In this document: piece after piece, positions 1-6,440 of the stretch
How the letters are laid out: every line of letters starts with the position of its first letter
Numbering within the stretch: position 1 is the stretch's first letter
Source of the DNA: an uncultured Micromonospora sp.
GTDB lineage: Bacteria; Actinomycetota; Actinomycetes; Mycobacteriales; Micromonosporaceae
DNA: 12,560 bases
NCBI GenBank assembly: GCA_937951935.1
Contig: CALGAM010000149.1
Span: forward strand, 1 to 12,560
Reading direction: 5' to 3'
Translations under genes and position numbers: made by a program
Notes under the pieces: model-generated
Databases searched by the model: none
Told to the model about the DNA's origin: nothing
What the model saw: the letters and a program-made list of their open reading frames with translations, nothing else

Positions 1-334
1 CGGCACCCACCGCGTCCCGGGCGCCGTCCAACCTCTCCCGCACCAGGCCCAGTCCGGCAACCGTCTCCTGCGGCGATCCCCCCTGCGGCACCCGGGCCGT
101 CGCGGTCGCCGCCTCGCCCAGCAGAGCACCAAGCTGGTTCAGGCGGCCCTGAATCTCGGCGATCGCCTGCTGCACCGCGGCCATGCCCGCCGCCACGGCG
201 GCGAACCCGGCGGCGGCGGCCTGCCGTGCCACCTCCTGCGCCTGCCGGCCGGCTGCCGCCGCCTGGGCCCGTGCCCCCTCGACCCCGCTGGTCAGCACAC
301 CGAGTTCAACAGCGAGCTCCTCGACGCTCGACAT
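1..334 (-). CDS. Ala/Gln-rich helical protein, N-terminal part (C-terminus outside window)
   Basis: The reading frame starts at ATG (334-332) with a G-rich stretch ending GGTGA directly upstream, and stays open to the window edge (about 111 residues seen). It begins MSSVEELAVELGVLTSGVEG and continues as an Ala-, Gln- and Glu-rich, probably fully alpha-helical segment, followed by a short PQGGSPQE linker and a helix containing LGLVRERLDGARDAV. There is no signal peptide or membrane segment. From memory of the lineage, short helical N-termini opening MSSVEE occur in Micromonosporaceae in front of polymorphic toxin domains such as DddA/SCP1.201-like deaminases, and also in small stand-alone helical proteins. 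The catalytic part, if any, is not in the window, so the function is unassigned. The frame and start are well supported; the toxin suggestion is weak. Confidence 0.6.
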   Translation of the reverse strand, partial: MSSVEELAVELGVLTSGVEGARAQAAAAGRQAQEVARQAAAAGFAAVAAGMAAVQQAIAEIQGRLNQLGALLGEAATATARVPQGGSPQETVAGLGLVRERLDGARDAVGA

Positions 335-465
335 TCACCAACCCCCACTCGACGGTTGGGCCCACAGGCGGACACCCACCGGGCGAACCCGACCCGACGA
401 CTCGGAAACGCCGCACGACCACCGGGCGTCATCCGACCCGAGCCTAGCCGCCGACTCCCCGCGCC
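335..465. other. Short spacer between two minus-strand genes
   Basis: 131 bp between the stop of the G5 protein gene and the start of the helical-protein gene. On the minus strand TAGGCT (near 440-445) resembles a -10 element, but no convincing -35 lies 17 bp upstream, so the downstream gene could have its own promoter or be read through from the G5 gene. No strong hairpin was seen. Confidence 0.3.
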
Positions 466-1278
466 TCAGTCGTCGCAGCCGTAGCCGTCGCCATCCCGGT
501 CAAGGCCGTAGATGTCCCGGCCGATGACCCGGACCGGCCCCTCGACATAGGCCGGACCGTTACCACCACCGCCCGCACAGTCGACGTCGCTGGCAACCGG
601 TACACAACCGCTGTAGTTCGGATCGCAGCGCCGGGTCTCCTTGGTGCCGACAGCCACCACCTGGGTGATCGGCTGCTTCGTCACCACCTCCTCGACCAGC
701 CGCCGGCTGGTCGGCACCCCGTTGGTGTACGTCACCTCGTAGACCAGCGTCTTCCGGCCCGGCACCCCCCTGACCCGTACCTTGCGGGTGCCCTTGGGCA
801 GCGACGCGTCCTTCACCGTCCGCTCCCGGTACGGGATGCTCCGGGTCTCGGTGACGCGCCGCTTCTCGATCGTCGGCCCGGTCGACTGGGTGGTCGAGCG
901 AGGCAACGGGGTGGTGGTCTCCGGGCCGCCGGGGGTCGTTTCGGTCACGGTCGGAGCCGACTCGGCCGTGGCGGTGATCTCCGCCGTACCGGGATCCGGC
1001 GCCTGCGGGCCCGGTTCGCGGACATTCACGGCCGGGGTGCCGGCCGTGGTCTGCGTCGGTTTGTCACCGCTGACGGCCGCGAACAACCCACCGCAGCAGA
1101 GCAGGAGCCCCAGCATCGGGGCGCCGACGATCAGCGCTGCCTTCTGCCCCGGGCCAAGCCGGCCCGACCCGTGCCGCGGCACCGACCGCGCCCGACGTCC
1201 GCGCTGGGAGACGGACGGCATCGGCTGGGCGGGCGGGTCTGTGGGTCCGAGCGGATTCTGCGGCGTCTGGTAGGTCAC
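466..1278 (-). CDS. Membrane-anchored G5 domain / Excalibur calcium-binding surface protein
   Basis: 270 residues from a GTG start (VTYQTPQNPLGP). Order: a Pro-rich, basic cytoplasmic tail (1-46); one hydrophobic segment (about 47-69, ALIVGAPMLGLLLCCGGLFA); a Thr/Pro/Glu-rich low-complexity linker (about 73-136); a G5 domain (about 138-212, with the paired beta repeats around RVTETRSIPYRERTV and RRLVEEVVTKQPITQVVAVG); and a C-terminal Excalibur-type module (about 218-270) with Cys218, Cys225, Cys234 and Cys268 and the EF-hand-like DRDGDGYGCD at the end. G5 domains are linked to binding of N-acetylglucosamine or cell-wall polymers, and Excalibur motifs to Ca2+. The expected role is a cell-wall-facing binding protein, with no enzyme domain visible. 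The frame is open 59 codons further upstream, but that part (rich in Arg, Trp and Cys) looks non-coding and the GTG opens the usual cytoplasmic tail. The Shine-Dalgarno is weak, so the start is less certain than the gene. Confidence 0.88.
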   Translation of the reverse strand: MTYQTPQNPLGPTDPPAQPMPSVSQRGRRARSVPRHGSGRLGPGQKAALIVGAPMLGLLLCCGGLFAAVSGDKPTQTTAGTPAVNVREPGPQAPDPGTAEITATAESAPTVTETTPGGPETTTPLPRSTTQSTGPTIEKRRVTETRSIPYRERTVKDASLPKGTRKVRVRGVPGRKTLVYEVTYTNGVPTSRRLVEEVVTKQPITQVVAVGTKETRRCDPNYSGCVPVASDVDCAGGGGNGPAYVEGPVRVIGRDIYGLDRDGDGYGCDD

Positions 1279-1306
1279 CGAGGAAGTTTCGACCCTCGGC
1301 CAGATC

Positions 1307-1392
1307 ATCCATAGTGGACAGTCGACGCGTTTCGTCATCCCGACGCGTCGATGACAATGCCGAGTCGGCCATGGCGACTTCGGACATTTGTA
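1307..1392 (-). promoter_or_regulatory. Possible promoter region of the G5 protein gene
   Basis: Two AT-richer islands stand out on the minus strand: TATGGAT (1313-1307) and TACAAAT (1392-1386), each passable as a -10 element. Neither has a good TTGACA-like box at the right distance. If the upstream one is used, the leader is about 100 nt and contains the palindrome at 1334-1355; if the downstream one is used, the palindrome lies near -35. Confidence 0.2.
1334..1355. promoter_or_regulatory. Nested palindrome, candidate operator upstream of the G5 gene
   Basis: The outer arms GTCATC (1334-1339) and GATGAC (1350-1355) are exact reverse complements. A perfect 10-bp palindrome CGACGCGTCG (1341-1350) lies inside, its centre shifted by one base. 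A further GACGCGT copy sits at 1324-1330. It lies 56 bp upstream of the GTG start. This spacing and symmetry suit a dimeric regulator, but no known regulator box is recognised. Confidence 0.35.
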
Positions 1393-1519
1393 CCATCGTC
1401 GGCCATGCCCGCCACGGCTATCCGAATGGCGGACCTCCGAGAGACTTCGGACCATCGGACGCGCCGCGCAGGGTCACGGGCGGCGGTCCGCGGCGCCGAC
1501 ACGACACCCACGACGTACG

Positions 1520-1580
1520 CGGCAGCCGACCGCGCCCGGACGTCCACGCCGTTCGCAACCGGCGGCGCGGTCGGCTGCCG
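1520..1580. terminator. 17-bp perfect stem-loop downstream of the S9 peptidase gene
   Basis: The arm CGGCAGCCGACCGCGCC (1520-1536) is the exact reverse complement of 1564-1580, leaving a 27-nt loop that itself contains GGACGTCC. It lies about 90 bp past the peptidase stop on the minus strand and well upstream of the G5 gene. There is no T tract, so it is either a U-less actinobacterial-type terminator or mRNA 3'-end stabiliser. A protein-binding site is possible. Confidence 0.5.
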
Positions 1581-1668
1581 ATCGCCGGGACCGCCGGCCC
1601 GAGCGGGGACCGAGTCCGGTGTCCGGTCGTTCCGAGGCTCGTCCCGGCCACCGGGTCGGCACCACGCC

Positions 1669-3747
1669 TCAGGCCGCCGTCAGGCGCCGCCACAGGAAGG
1701 TCAGCATCAGCGCCCACTTGAACGCCAACTGCGCGTTGTCGGCGGCGGCCCCGTGTCCGCCCTCGACGTTCTCGTAGTAGGAGACGTCGTGGCCGTACTG
1801 ACGCAACCGGGCCGCCATCTTCCGGGCGTGCCCGGGGTGGACCCGGTCGTCCCGGGTCGAGGTGATCAGCAGCACCGGCGGGTATCGCCGCCCCGGCCGG
1901 ACGTTGTGGTACGGCGAGTACTCCCGCAGGAACGCCCAGTCGGCCGCGTCGTCCGGGTCGCCGTACTCGGCCATCCACGAGGCACCGGCCAGCAGCCGGT
2001 GGTAGCGCCGCATGTCCAGCAGCGGAACCCGGGCCACCACCGCGCCGAACAGCTCCGGGTAGCGGGTCAGCATCACCCCCATCAGCAGTCCGCCGTTGCT
2101 GCCGCCCTCGATGCCCAGCCGCGCCGGCACGGTGATGCCCCGGGCCACCAGGTCGGTCGCGACGGCGGCGAAGTCCTCGTACGCCCGGGGGCGGTTCTCC
2201 CGCAGCGCGGCCCGGTGCCAACGCGGGCCGTACTCGCCGCCGCCGCGGATGTTCGCCACCACGTAGCAGCCGCCCCGGGCCAGCCACCCCCGCCCGATGA
2301 CCCCGTTGTAGCCGGGCGTCCAGGAGATCTCGAAGCCGCCGTACCCGGTCAGCAGCGTGGGACCGGCCGCATGCCCGGGCGGGGTCACCACGGTGTACGG
2401 CACCCGGGTCCCGTCGGCCGAGCGGGCGAAGTACTGCCGTACCGTCATGCCGGCGGTGTCGAAGAAGGCAGGCTCCTGCTTCAGCATCTCGACGGGCCCG
2501 CCGACCGTGCCGTGATGCAGTGCCGTCGGCTGGAGGAAGCCGGTGCTGGACAGCAGGAACTCGTCGCTGTGCTCGGGGTTCGTGTCGAGCACGGCGACGT
2601 GCCGCGGCTGATCCGCCTCGCCGTGGCCGGCCGCGGCCCCCGCAGCCGCGGCCGGAGGCCGGACGGTGGGGCCGGGCAGCGGGACCCGCCGCCACCCGTC
2701 CGCGCCGGGGGTGAGCGCCTCGATCCGGCTGCGCACGTCGACCAGGCTGCTCAGGATCAGGTGATGGCGCGTCCAGGCGTGCCCGCTGAACGCCGCGTCG
2801 GCGGACGGTTCGAAGACCACGGTCAGCTCCCGCTCGCCGGCGAGGAACCGGTCCAGCCGGGTGACCAGCACGGCACCCCCCGGGTACGTCCGCCCGCCCA
2901 CCGTCCAGTCCGAGCGGAGCTGGATGAGCAACCACTCCCGGTGTACGTCGGTCTCGGCGTCCTCCGGTACGTCGATCGGCACCAGGTCGCCGTCCGGGGT
3001 GCGGAGGAACTCCACGCGCCGGAAGAAGTCGAGCCGACGCCCGAAGAAGTCCCGGACGAAGCCCGGGGTCGGGTCGTGTACGGCGTACACCGAGACGTCG
3101 TCGTCGTGCCCCTCGTAGACCACCGCGGCCTCGGTCAGCGGGGTGCCCCGCCGCCACCGTTTCACCACCCGGGGATAGCCGGAGGTGGTCAGCGAGCCGG
3201 GGCCGAAGTCGGTGCCGACGTAGATGTTGTCCTCGTCGATCCAACAGACGTCGCTCTTCGCCTCCGGCAGGACGAAGCCGTCGGTGACGAAGGCGCGGCG
3301 CTCCAGGTCGAACTCCCGGACGACGTGGGCGTCGGCGCCACCCCGGGCGAGGCGGATCAGACACCGCCGGTGGTCGGGGCGCCGGATGGTCGCCCCCTGC
3401 CAGGTCCACGGTTCGCCCTCCGCCTCGGCCAGGGCGTCGACGTCGAGCAGCACCTGCCACCTGGGTTCGGGTCGCCGATACTCGTCGAGCGTGGTTCGCC
3501 GCCACACCCCACGCGGGTGGGCCTCGTCCTTCCACAGGTTGTAGAGGTGTCTGCCGGCCCAGTGGACGTACGGCACCCGGTCCGTGTCGTCGAGGACCTG
3601 GCGGAGCGAGTCGCGCAGCGCGGCGAACGAGGGATCGTCGGCGATGGTGGCGAGCGTCTCGGCGTTGCGGGCCCGGACCCAGTCGGTCACCTCGGCGCTG
3701 GCCAGGTCCTCAAGCCATCGAAAGTCATCGTCCTGGTGTGGGGGCAC
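1669..3747 (-). CDS. Prolyl oligopeptidase family serine peptidase (S9)
   Basis: 692 residues from the GTG start at 3747 (VPPHQDDDFRWLED). A TTG nine codons upstream is the alternative start, and neither has a clear Shine-Dalgarno. Residues about 5-400 match the N-terminal beta-propeller that gates the active site (DFRWLED, RVPYVHWAGRHLYNLWKDE). Residues about 435-690 form the alpha/beta-hydrolase domain: GYGGFEISWTPGYN, the oxyanion-side RGGGEYGPRWH, nucleophile Ser550 in GGSNGGLL, Asp634 in TRDDRVHPGH and His665 in EGGHGAAAD, so the catalytic triad is complete. The length is normal for S9A enzymes, which cut short peptides after proline or basic residues. No signal peptide is visible, so it is probably cytoplasmic. 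A low-complexity Ala/Gly/Pro insertion (about 361-378) sits in a propeller loop. It is a single gene divergent from the copper protein gene; the exact peptide specificity cannot be read from sequence. Confidence 0.93.
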   Translation of the reverse strand: MPPHQDDDFRWLEDLASAEVTDWVRARNAETLATIADDPSFAALRDSLRQVLDDTDRVPYVHWAGRHLYNLWKDEAHPRGVWRRTTLDEYRRPEPRWQVLLDVDALAEAEGEPWTWQGATIRRPDHRRCLIRLARGGADAHVVREFDLERRAFVTDGFVLPEAKSDVCWIDEDNIYVGTDFGPGSLTTSGYPRVVKRWRRGTPLTEAAVVYEGHDDDVSVYAVHDPTPGFVRDFFGRRLDFFRRVEFLRTPDGDLVPIDVPEDAETDVHREWLLIQLRSDWTVGGRTYPGGAVLVTRLDRFLAGERELTVVFEPSADAAFSGHAWTRHHLILSSLVDVRSRIEALTPGADGWRRVPLPGPTVRPPAAAAGAAAGHGEADQPRHVAVLDTNPEHSDEFLLSSTGFLQPTALHHGTVGGPVEMLKQEPAFFDTAGMTVRQYFARSADGTRVPYTVVTPPGHAAGPTLLTGYGGFEISWTPGYNGVIGRGWLARGGCYVVANIRGGGEYGPRWHRAALRENRPRAYEDFAAVATDLVARGITVPARLGIEGGSNGGLLMGVMLTRYPELFGAVVARVPLLDMRRYHRLLAGASWMAEYGDPDDAADWAFLREYSPYHNVRPGRRYPPVLLITSTRDDRVHPGHARKMAARLRQYGHDVSYYENVEGGHGAAADNAQLAFKWALMLTFLWRRLTAA

Positions 3748-3964
3748 GCGCAGATTCGTACCACACGGCGACAACCCAGCCGGCAGTCATTCGGAGACCG
3801 CGTTGAACCTTTCGGGTCGGCCAGCCGAACCAACCGGGGTGGGACACCGTTCGCTCCGCAGCAGACCGATCCCGTCCGTCCCGGCGCTCCCGCCCCGCGG
3901 TGCCGTACCGCCCGGACCACCCGCGACAGGGCGTGGCGGGCGCGGGGTGCCACCCGCCGCGGTC
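3748..3964. other. Divergent intergenic region, S9 peptidase / copper protein
   Basis: 217 bp that must hold promoters for both flanking genes unless the copper gene starts further upstream. TTGAAC near 3803 resembles a -35 box for the plus strand, but no matching -10 follows at 16-18 bp. I see no CsoR/CopY-type operator that I can name. Confidence 0.3.
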
Positions 3965-5683
3965 GTGACGCGCCGCGCCCGGCCCGTGGCGCTGCTCGTC
4001 GGGCTCGCGGCGCTGCTCGTCGGGCTCGCGGCGCTGCTCGGCCCGGCCGCGCCGGCCGCGGCCCACGCCACGGTCGTCTCCACCGTGCCGCAGCAGGGGG
4101 CGGTGCTCGGGTACTCCCCCACCGAGGTGACGATCACCTTCAGCGAGCCGGTCGCCCTGGTTCCCGGTCGGACCCAGGTGCTGGCCCCGGACGGCAGACG
4201 CATCAACGCGGGCGAACCCAGCGTCCGCGGCGCCACGCTGCGGATCCCGATCCGGGTCGCCGACCGCCCGCTCGGCACGTACGTCGTCAGTTACCGGGTG
4301 GTCTCCGCCGACAGCCATCCGGTCGCGGGCAGCTGGACCTTCTCGGTCGGTGCCGCCTCCGCCGCCCCGCCCGAGCCGGCAGACGTCGGCGTCGACCCCG
4401 CCGTCCGGGTCGCCGTGTCGGTCAGCAGGTGTCTCGGGTACGCCGGACTGGCGCTGACGCTCGGCCCCGCCCTGCTGTTGGCACGGCTGTGGCCCCGCCG
4501 GCTCTCCCGGCGCGGCCCGGTGCGACTGGTCCGGGTCGGCCTCGGCCTGATCGCCGTCGGCACCCTCGGTGGCCTCTGGCTCCAGGTGCCGTACACCAGC
4601 GGCGCCGGACTCCTCGACGTGTCGGCCGGCGAGCTGGCCCGGGTCCTCGGCTCCGGCCCCGGCCTGCTCCTCGTCGGCCGGCTCGGCGTCCTGCTGCTGG
4701 TCGCCGCCCTGTTGCCGCCCCTGCTGACGCCCGGTACGTCAGCCCGGGTCGACGGTGGCCGGCGTCGGCTCGCCCTCCTGCTCCCGCTCGCCGTGGCCGG
4801 GCTGGTCACCTGGCCCCTGGCCGGGCACGCCGTCGCCGCGCCGGTCCCGGTCGCCAGCGTCGCCGCGGACGTCGTCCACCTGGCCGCCGCCTCGGTCTGG
4901 CTCGGTGGCCTGGTCGTCCTCGTCGGGTACCTGCTGCGGGCCGCCCACCCGCGCGTCCTCGGGATCGTCCTGCCGGTCTGGTCCCGGTGGGCGGCGGTCG
5001 CCGTGCTCTGGCTCGTCGCCGGCGGCGTGGTGCGGGCGCTGGTCGAGGTCGGCGGGCCGCGCCCGCTGGTCGGCACCGACCACGGGCGGCTGGTGCTGGC
5101 GAAGCTGTCCCTGCTGGCGGTGCTGCTGGCGGTCGCCGGGTACGCCCGCCGGCTGACCCACCGCATCCGGCGGCGGCCGGCGGTGGAGACGTCCGGTCCC
5201 GCCCCGGTGGGCGACGCGGCGGTGTCCCGGCTCCGCCGGCTCCGGCGCGCGGTCGGGGTGGAGGTGGCGCTCGGGGTCGTCGTGCTCGGGGTCAGCGCGG
5301 TGCTGGTACAGACCACGCCGGGCCGCAGCGCCGCGGTCGAGGCGACGGCGGCGGTGGCCGACAGCTTCGCCCAGACTCTCGACTCACCGCTCTACACGCT
5401 CCAGTTCGAGATCTATCCCGCCCGGGTCGGCGACCACAACACCGTGCACGCGTACGTCTACCGGCCGGACGGCACGCCGCTGCCGGTGGTGGAGTGGTTC
5501 GTCACGACCGCCCTTCCCGCCCGCGGCGTCGAGCCGACCCGTACCCCGATGCTCGGCGTCACCGCCCACCACGCCGTCGGTTCGGTGGCCTTCCCCGTAC
5601 CCGGCGACTGGGAACTGCGGTTCACCATCCGGCTCTCCGAGGTCGACCAGGCCACCGTGCGGACGGTCGTGCCGGTGCGCTGA
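3965..5683 (+). CDS. CopC-CopD fusion copper protein with C-terminal YtkA-like domain
   Basis: 572 residues from GTG (VTRRARPVALLVGLAALL); an in-frame GTG at 3947 is an alternative. Residues 1-33 form a signal peptide ending PAAPAAA. The predicted mature N-terminus is His34 (HATVVSTVPQQGAV), the Cu(II) ligand of CopC proteins, with Asp116 and His118 (SADSHPV) completing the usual CopC site (domain about 34-128). A CopD membrane part follows, about eight helices (roughly 153-175, 187-208, 232-254, 268-287, 297-323, 340-361, 377-394, 429-448), with His288 (AGHAV) and His305 (VVHLAAASVWLGG). The outward C-terminal domain (about 470-572, SPLYTLQFEIYPARVGDHN) resembles YtkA-like/FixH beta-sandwiches. 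CopC-CopD pairs carry copper across the membrane into the cell, usually for cuproenzyme supply. No copper chaperone or cuproenzyme gene is adjacent. The signal peptide contains a tandem DNA repeat. Confidence 0.92.
   Translation: MTRRARPVALLVGLAALLVGLAALLGPAAPAAAHATVVSTVPQQGAVLGYSPTEVTITFSEPVALVPGRTQVLAPDGRRINAGEPSVRGATLRIPIRVADRPLGTYVVSYRVVSADSHPVAGSWTFSVGAASAAPPEPADVGVDPAVRVAVSVSRCLGYAGLALTLGPALLLARLWPRRLSRRGPVRLVRVGLGLIAVGTLGGLWLQVPYTSGAGLLDVSAGELARVLGSGPGLLLVGRLGVLLLVAALLPPLLTPGTSARVDGGRRRLALLLPLAVAGLVTWPLAGHAVAAPVPVASVAADVVHLAAASVWLGGLVVLVGYLLRAAHPRVLGIVLPVWSRWAAVAVLWLVAGGVVRALVEVGGPRPLVGTDHGRLVLAKLSLLAVLLAVAGYARRLTHRIRRRPAVETSGPAPVGDAAVSRLRRLRRAVGVEVALGVVVLGVSAVLVQTTPGRSAAVEATAAVADSFAQTLDSPLYTLQFEIYPARVGDHNTVHAYVYRPDGTPLPVVEWFVTTALPARGVEPTRTPMLGVTAHHAVGSVAFPVPGDWELRFTIRLSEVDQATVRTVVPVR
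3989..4040 (+). repeat. 21-bp tandem repeat inside the signal peptide coding region
   Basis: Two exact 21-bp copies (3989-4009 and 4010-4030, beginning GCGCTGCTCGTCGGGCTCGC) are followed by a partial third copy (4031-4040). They encode the hydrophobic repeats ALLVGLA, ALLVGLA and ALLG in the signal peptide's core. The unit is a multiple of three, so gain or loss of one copy would lengthen or shorten the hydrophobic core by seven residues without a frameshift. Confidence 0.9.
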
Positions 5684-5718
5684 CCGTCGCCGGCCGCCGC
5701 GGGCCGCTCGGGCGACGG
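5684..5718. terminator. Stem-loop directly after the copper protein gene
   Basis: CCGTCGCC (5684-5691) and GGCGACGG (5711-5718) are exact reverse complements, starting at the first base after the stop codon. The 19-nt loop can fold further through its two GGCC runs. There is no U tract. Its position between convergent genes supports a terminator. Confidence 0.55.
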
Positions 5719-5744
5719 CGGCGCCGTGCGGGCCGCGCGCGGGT

Positions 5745-5769
5745 CGGTCCGGCCGTGGTGGCCGGGCCG
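5745..5769. terminator. Stem-loop directly after the response regulator gene
   Basis: The arms 5745-5754 and 5760-5769 pair over 10 positions (CCGGCC/GGCCGG perfect, one T-G or A-C position beyond it) around the 5-nt loop GTGGT. It ends two bases before the minus-strand stop codon (5771-5773), so it is placed as the terminator of the kinase-regulator operon, back to back with the hairpin at 5684-5718. Confidence 0.5.
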
Positions 5770-5770
5770 G

Positions 5771-6427
5771 TCAGGGTTCGACGAGGCCGGCCCGGATGGC
5801 GTACCGGGTGAGGTCGATCCGGTCCCGCATCCCGAGTTTCTGCAGGATGTTGGCGCGGTGCCGGTCGACGGTCTTCACGCTGATCACCAGCGCCTCGGCG
5901 ATCTCCTTGGAGGAGTAGCCCTCCGCGATCAGCTTGATGATCTCCTCCTCACGCGGGGTCAGGATGCTGTCCGGCAACCGCTCCCCCTGCCGGTCCCGGT
6001 GCAGGTAGTCACGGATCAACGCGGTGATCGCCCCCGGGTAGAGGAAGGGCTCGCCGCGCATCGCGGCCCGGCACGCCTCGATCAGGTCCCGGTCGGCGAC
6101 CGACTTGAGGACGTAGCCGGAGGCACCGGCCCGCAGCGACTCGAAGAAGTACTGCTCGTTGTCGTGCATCGACAACATCAGGATCCGGATCCCGGGGGCG
6201 CGGCGGGAGATCTCCCGGGCCGCCTGCAACCCGGTCATCCGTGGCATGGCGATGTCCAGGATCGCCAGATCGATCTCGGGCCGCTTCGCCGCCTCGACCG
6301 CCTCGGCGCCGTCGGCCGCCTCCGCCACGACCATCAGGTCCGGCTCGGCGTCGAGAATCAGCCGCAGACCCCGGCGGACCAGCGCGTGGTCGTCCGCCAG
6401 CAGTATCCGGGTCTTGGCCTCGGACAC
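5771..6427 (-). CDS. NarL/LuxR-family two-component response regulator
   Basis: 218 residues from a GTG start (VSEAKTRILLADDHALVRRG). The receiver domain (about 6-122) has the acidic pair Asp12-Asp13, phospho-acceptor Asp58 (LAILDIAMP), Ser86 (LMLSMHDN) and Lys108 (YVLKSVAD). After a linker (about 125-152) comes a LuxR-type helix-turn-helix (about 154-216: LTPREEEIIKLIAEGYSSKEIAEAL, VKTVDRHR). All conserved receiver residues are present, so it should be a phosphorylation-controlled transcription factor. The gene begins 5 nt after the stop of the sensor kinase gene and its Shine-Dalgarno overlaps that stop, so the two are almost certainly translationally coupled partners. Its targets cannot be read from the sequence; the divergent ion-transport cluster beyond the kinase is a reasonable candidate. 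Confidence 0.95.
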   Translation of the reverse strand: MSEAKTRILLADDHALVRRGLRLILDAEPDLMVVAEAADGAEAVEAAKRPEIDLAILDIAMPRMTGLQAAREISRRAPGIRILMLSMHDNEQYFFESLRAGASGYVLKSVADRDLIEACRAAMRGEPFLYPGAITALIRDYLHRDRQGERLPDSILTPREEEIIKLIAEGYSSKEIAEALVISVKTVDRHRANILQKLGMRDRIDLTRYAIRAGLVEP

Positions 6428-6432
6428 CGTCG

Positions 6433-6440
6433 TTACCTCC
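6433..6440 (-). promoter_or_regulatory. Shine-Dalgarno overlapping the kinase stop codon
   Basis: GGAGGT (6440-6435, minus strand) merges into the TAA stop of the kinase gene (6435-6433) and lies 7 nt before the GTG of the response regulator. This layout supports the GTG start and suggests translational coupling. Confidence 0.8.

Larger units (their letters stand above)
1279..1668. other. 390-bp gap between G5 gene and S9 peptidase gene
   Basis: No convincing gene. It holds the upstream region of the G5 gene, with a nested palindrome at 1334-1355 and weak promoter-like AT islands, and a large perfect hairpin at 1520-1580 that could end transcription of the peptidase gene. Open frames crossing it have Arg/Pro-rich, protein-unlike composition. 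Confidence 0.6.

Noticed and set aside
1279..1455. Upstream extension of the G5 protein (59 residues)
   Set aside because: The added residues are rich in Arg, Trp, Cys and His, unlike the ordered cytoplasmic tail that starts at the GTG, and would cover the palindrome and promoter-like elements.
1351..5811. A 1486-residue open frame on the plus strand spanning the S9 peptidase and copper protein genes
   Set aside because: It is antisense to the peptidase and out of frame with CopC-CopD. Its composition is Arg/Pro/Gly-rich with no domain, the usual shadow frame at very high GC.
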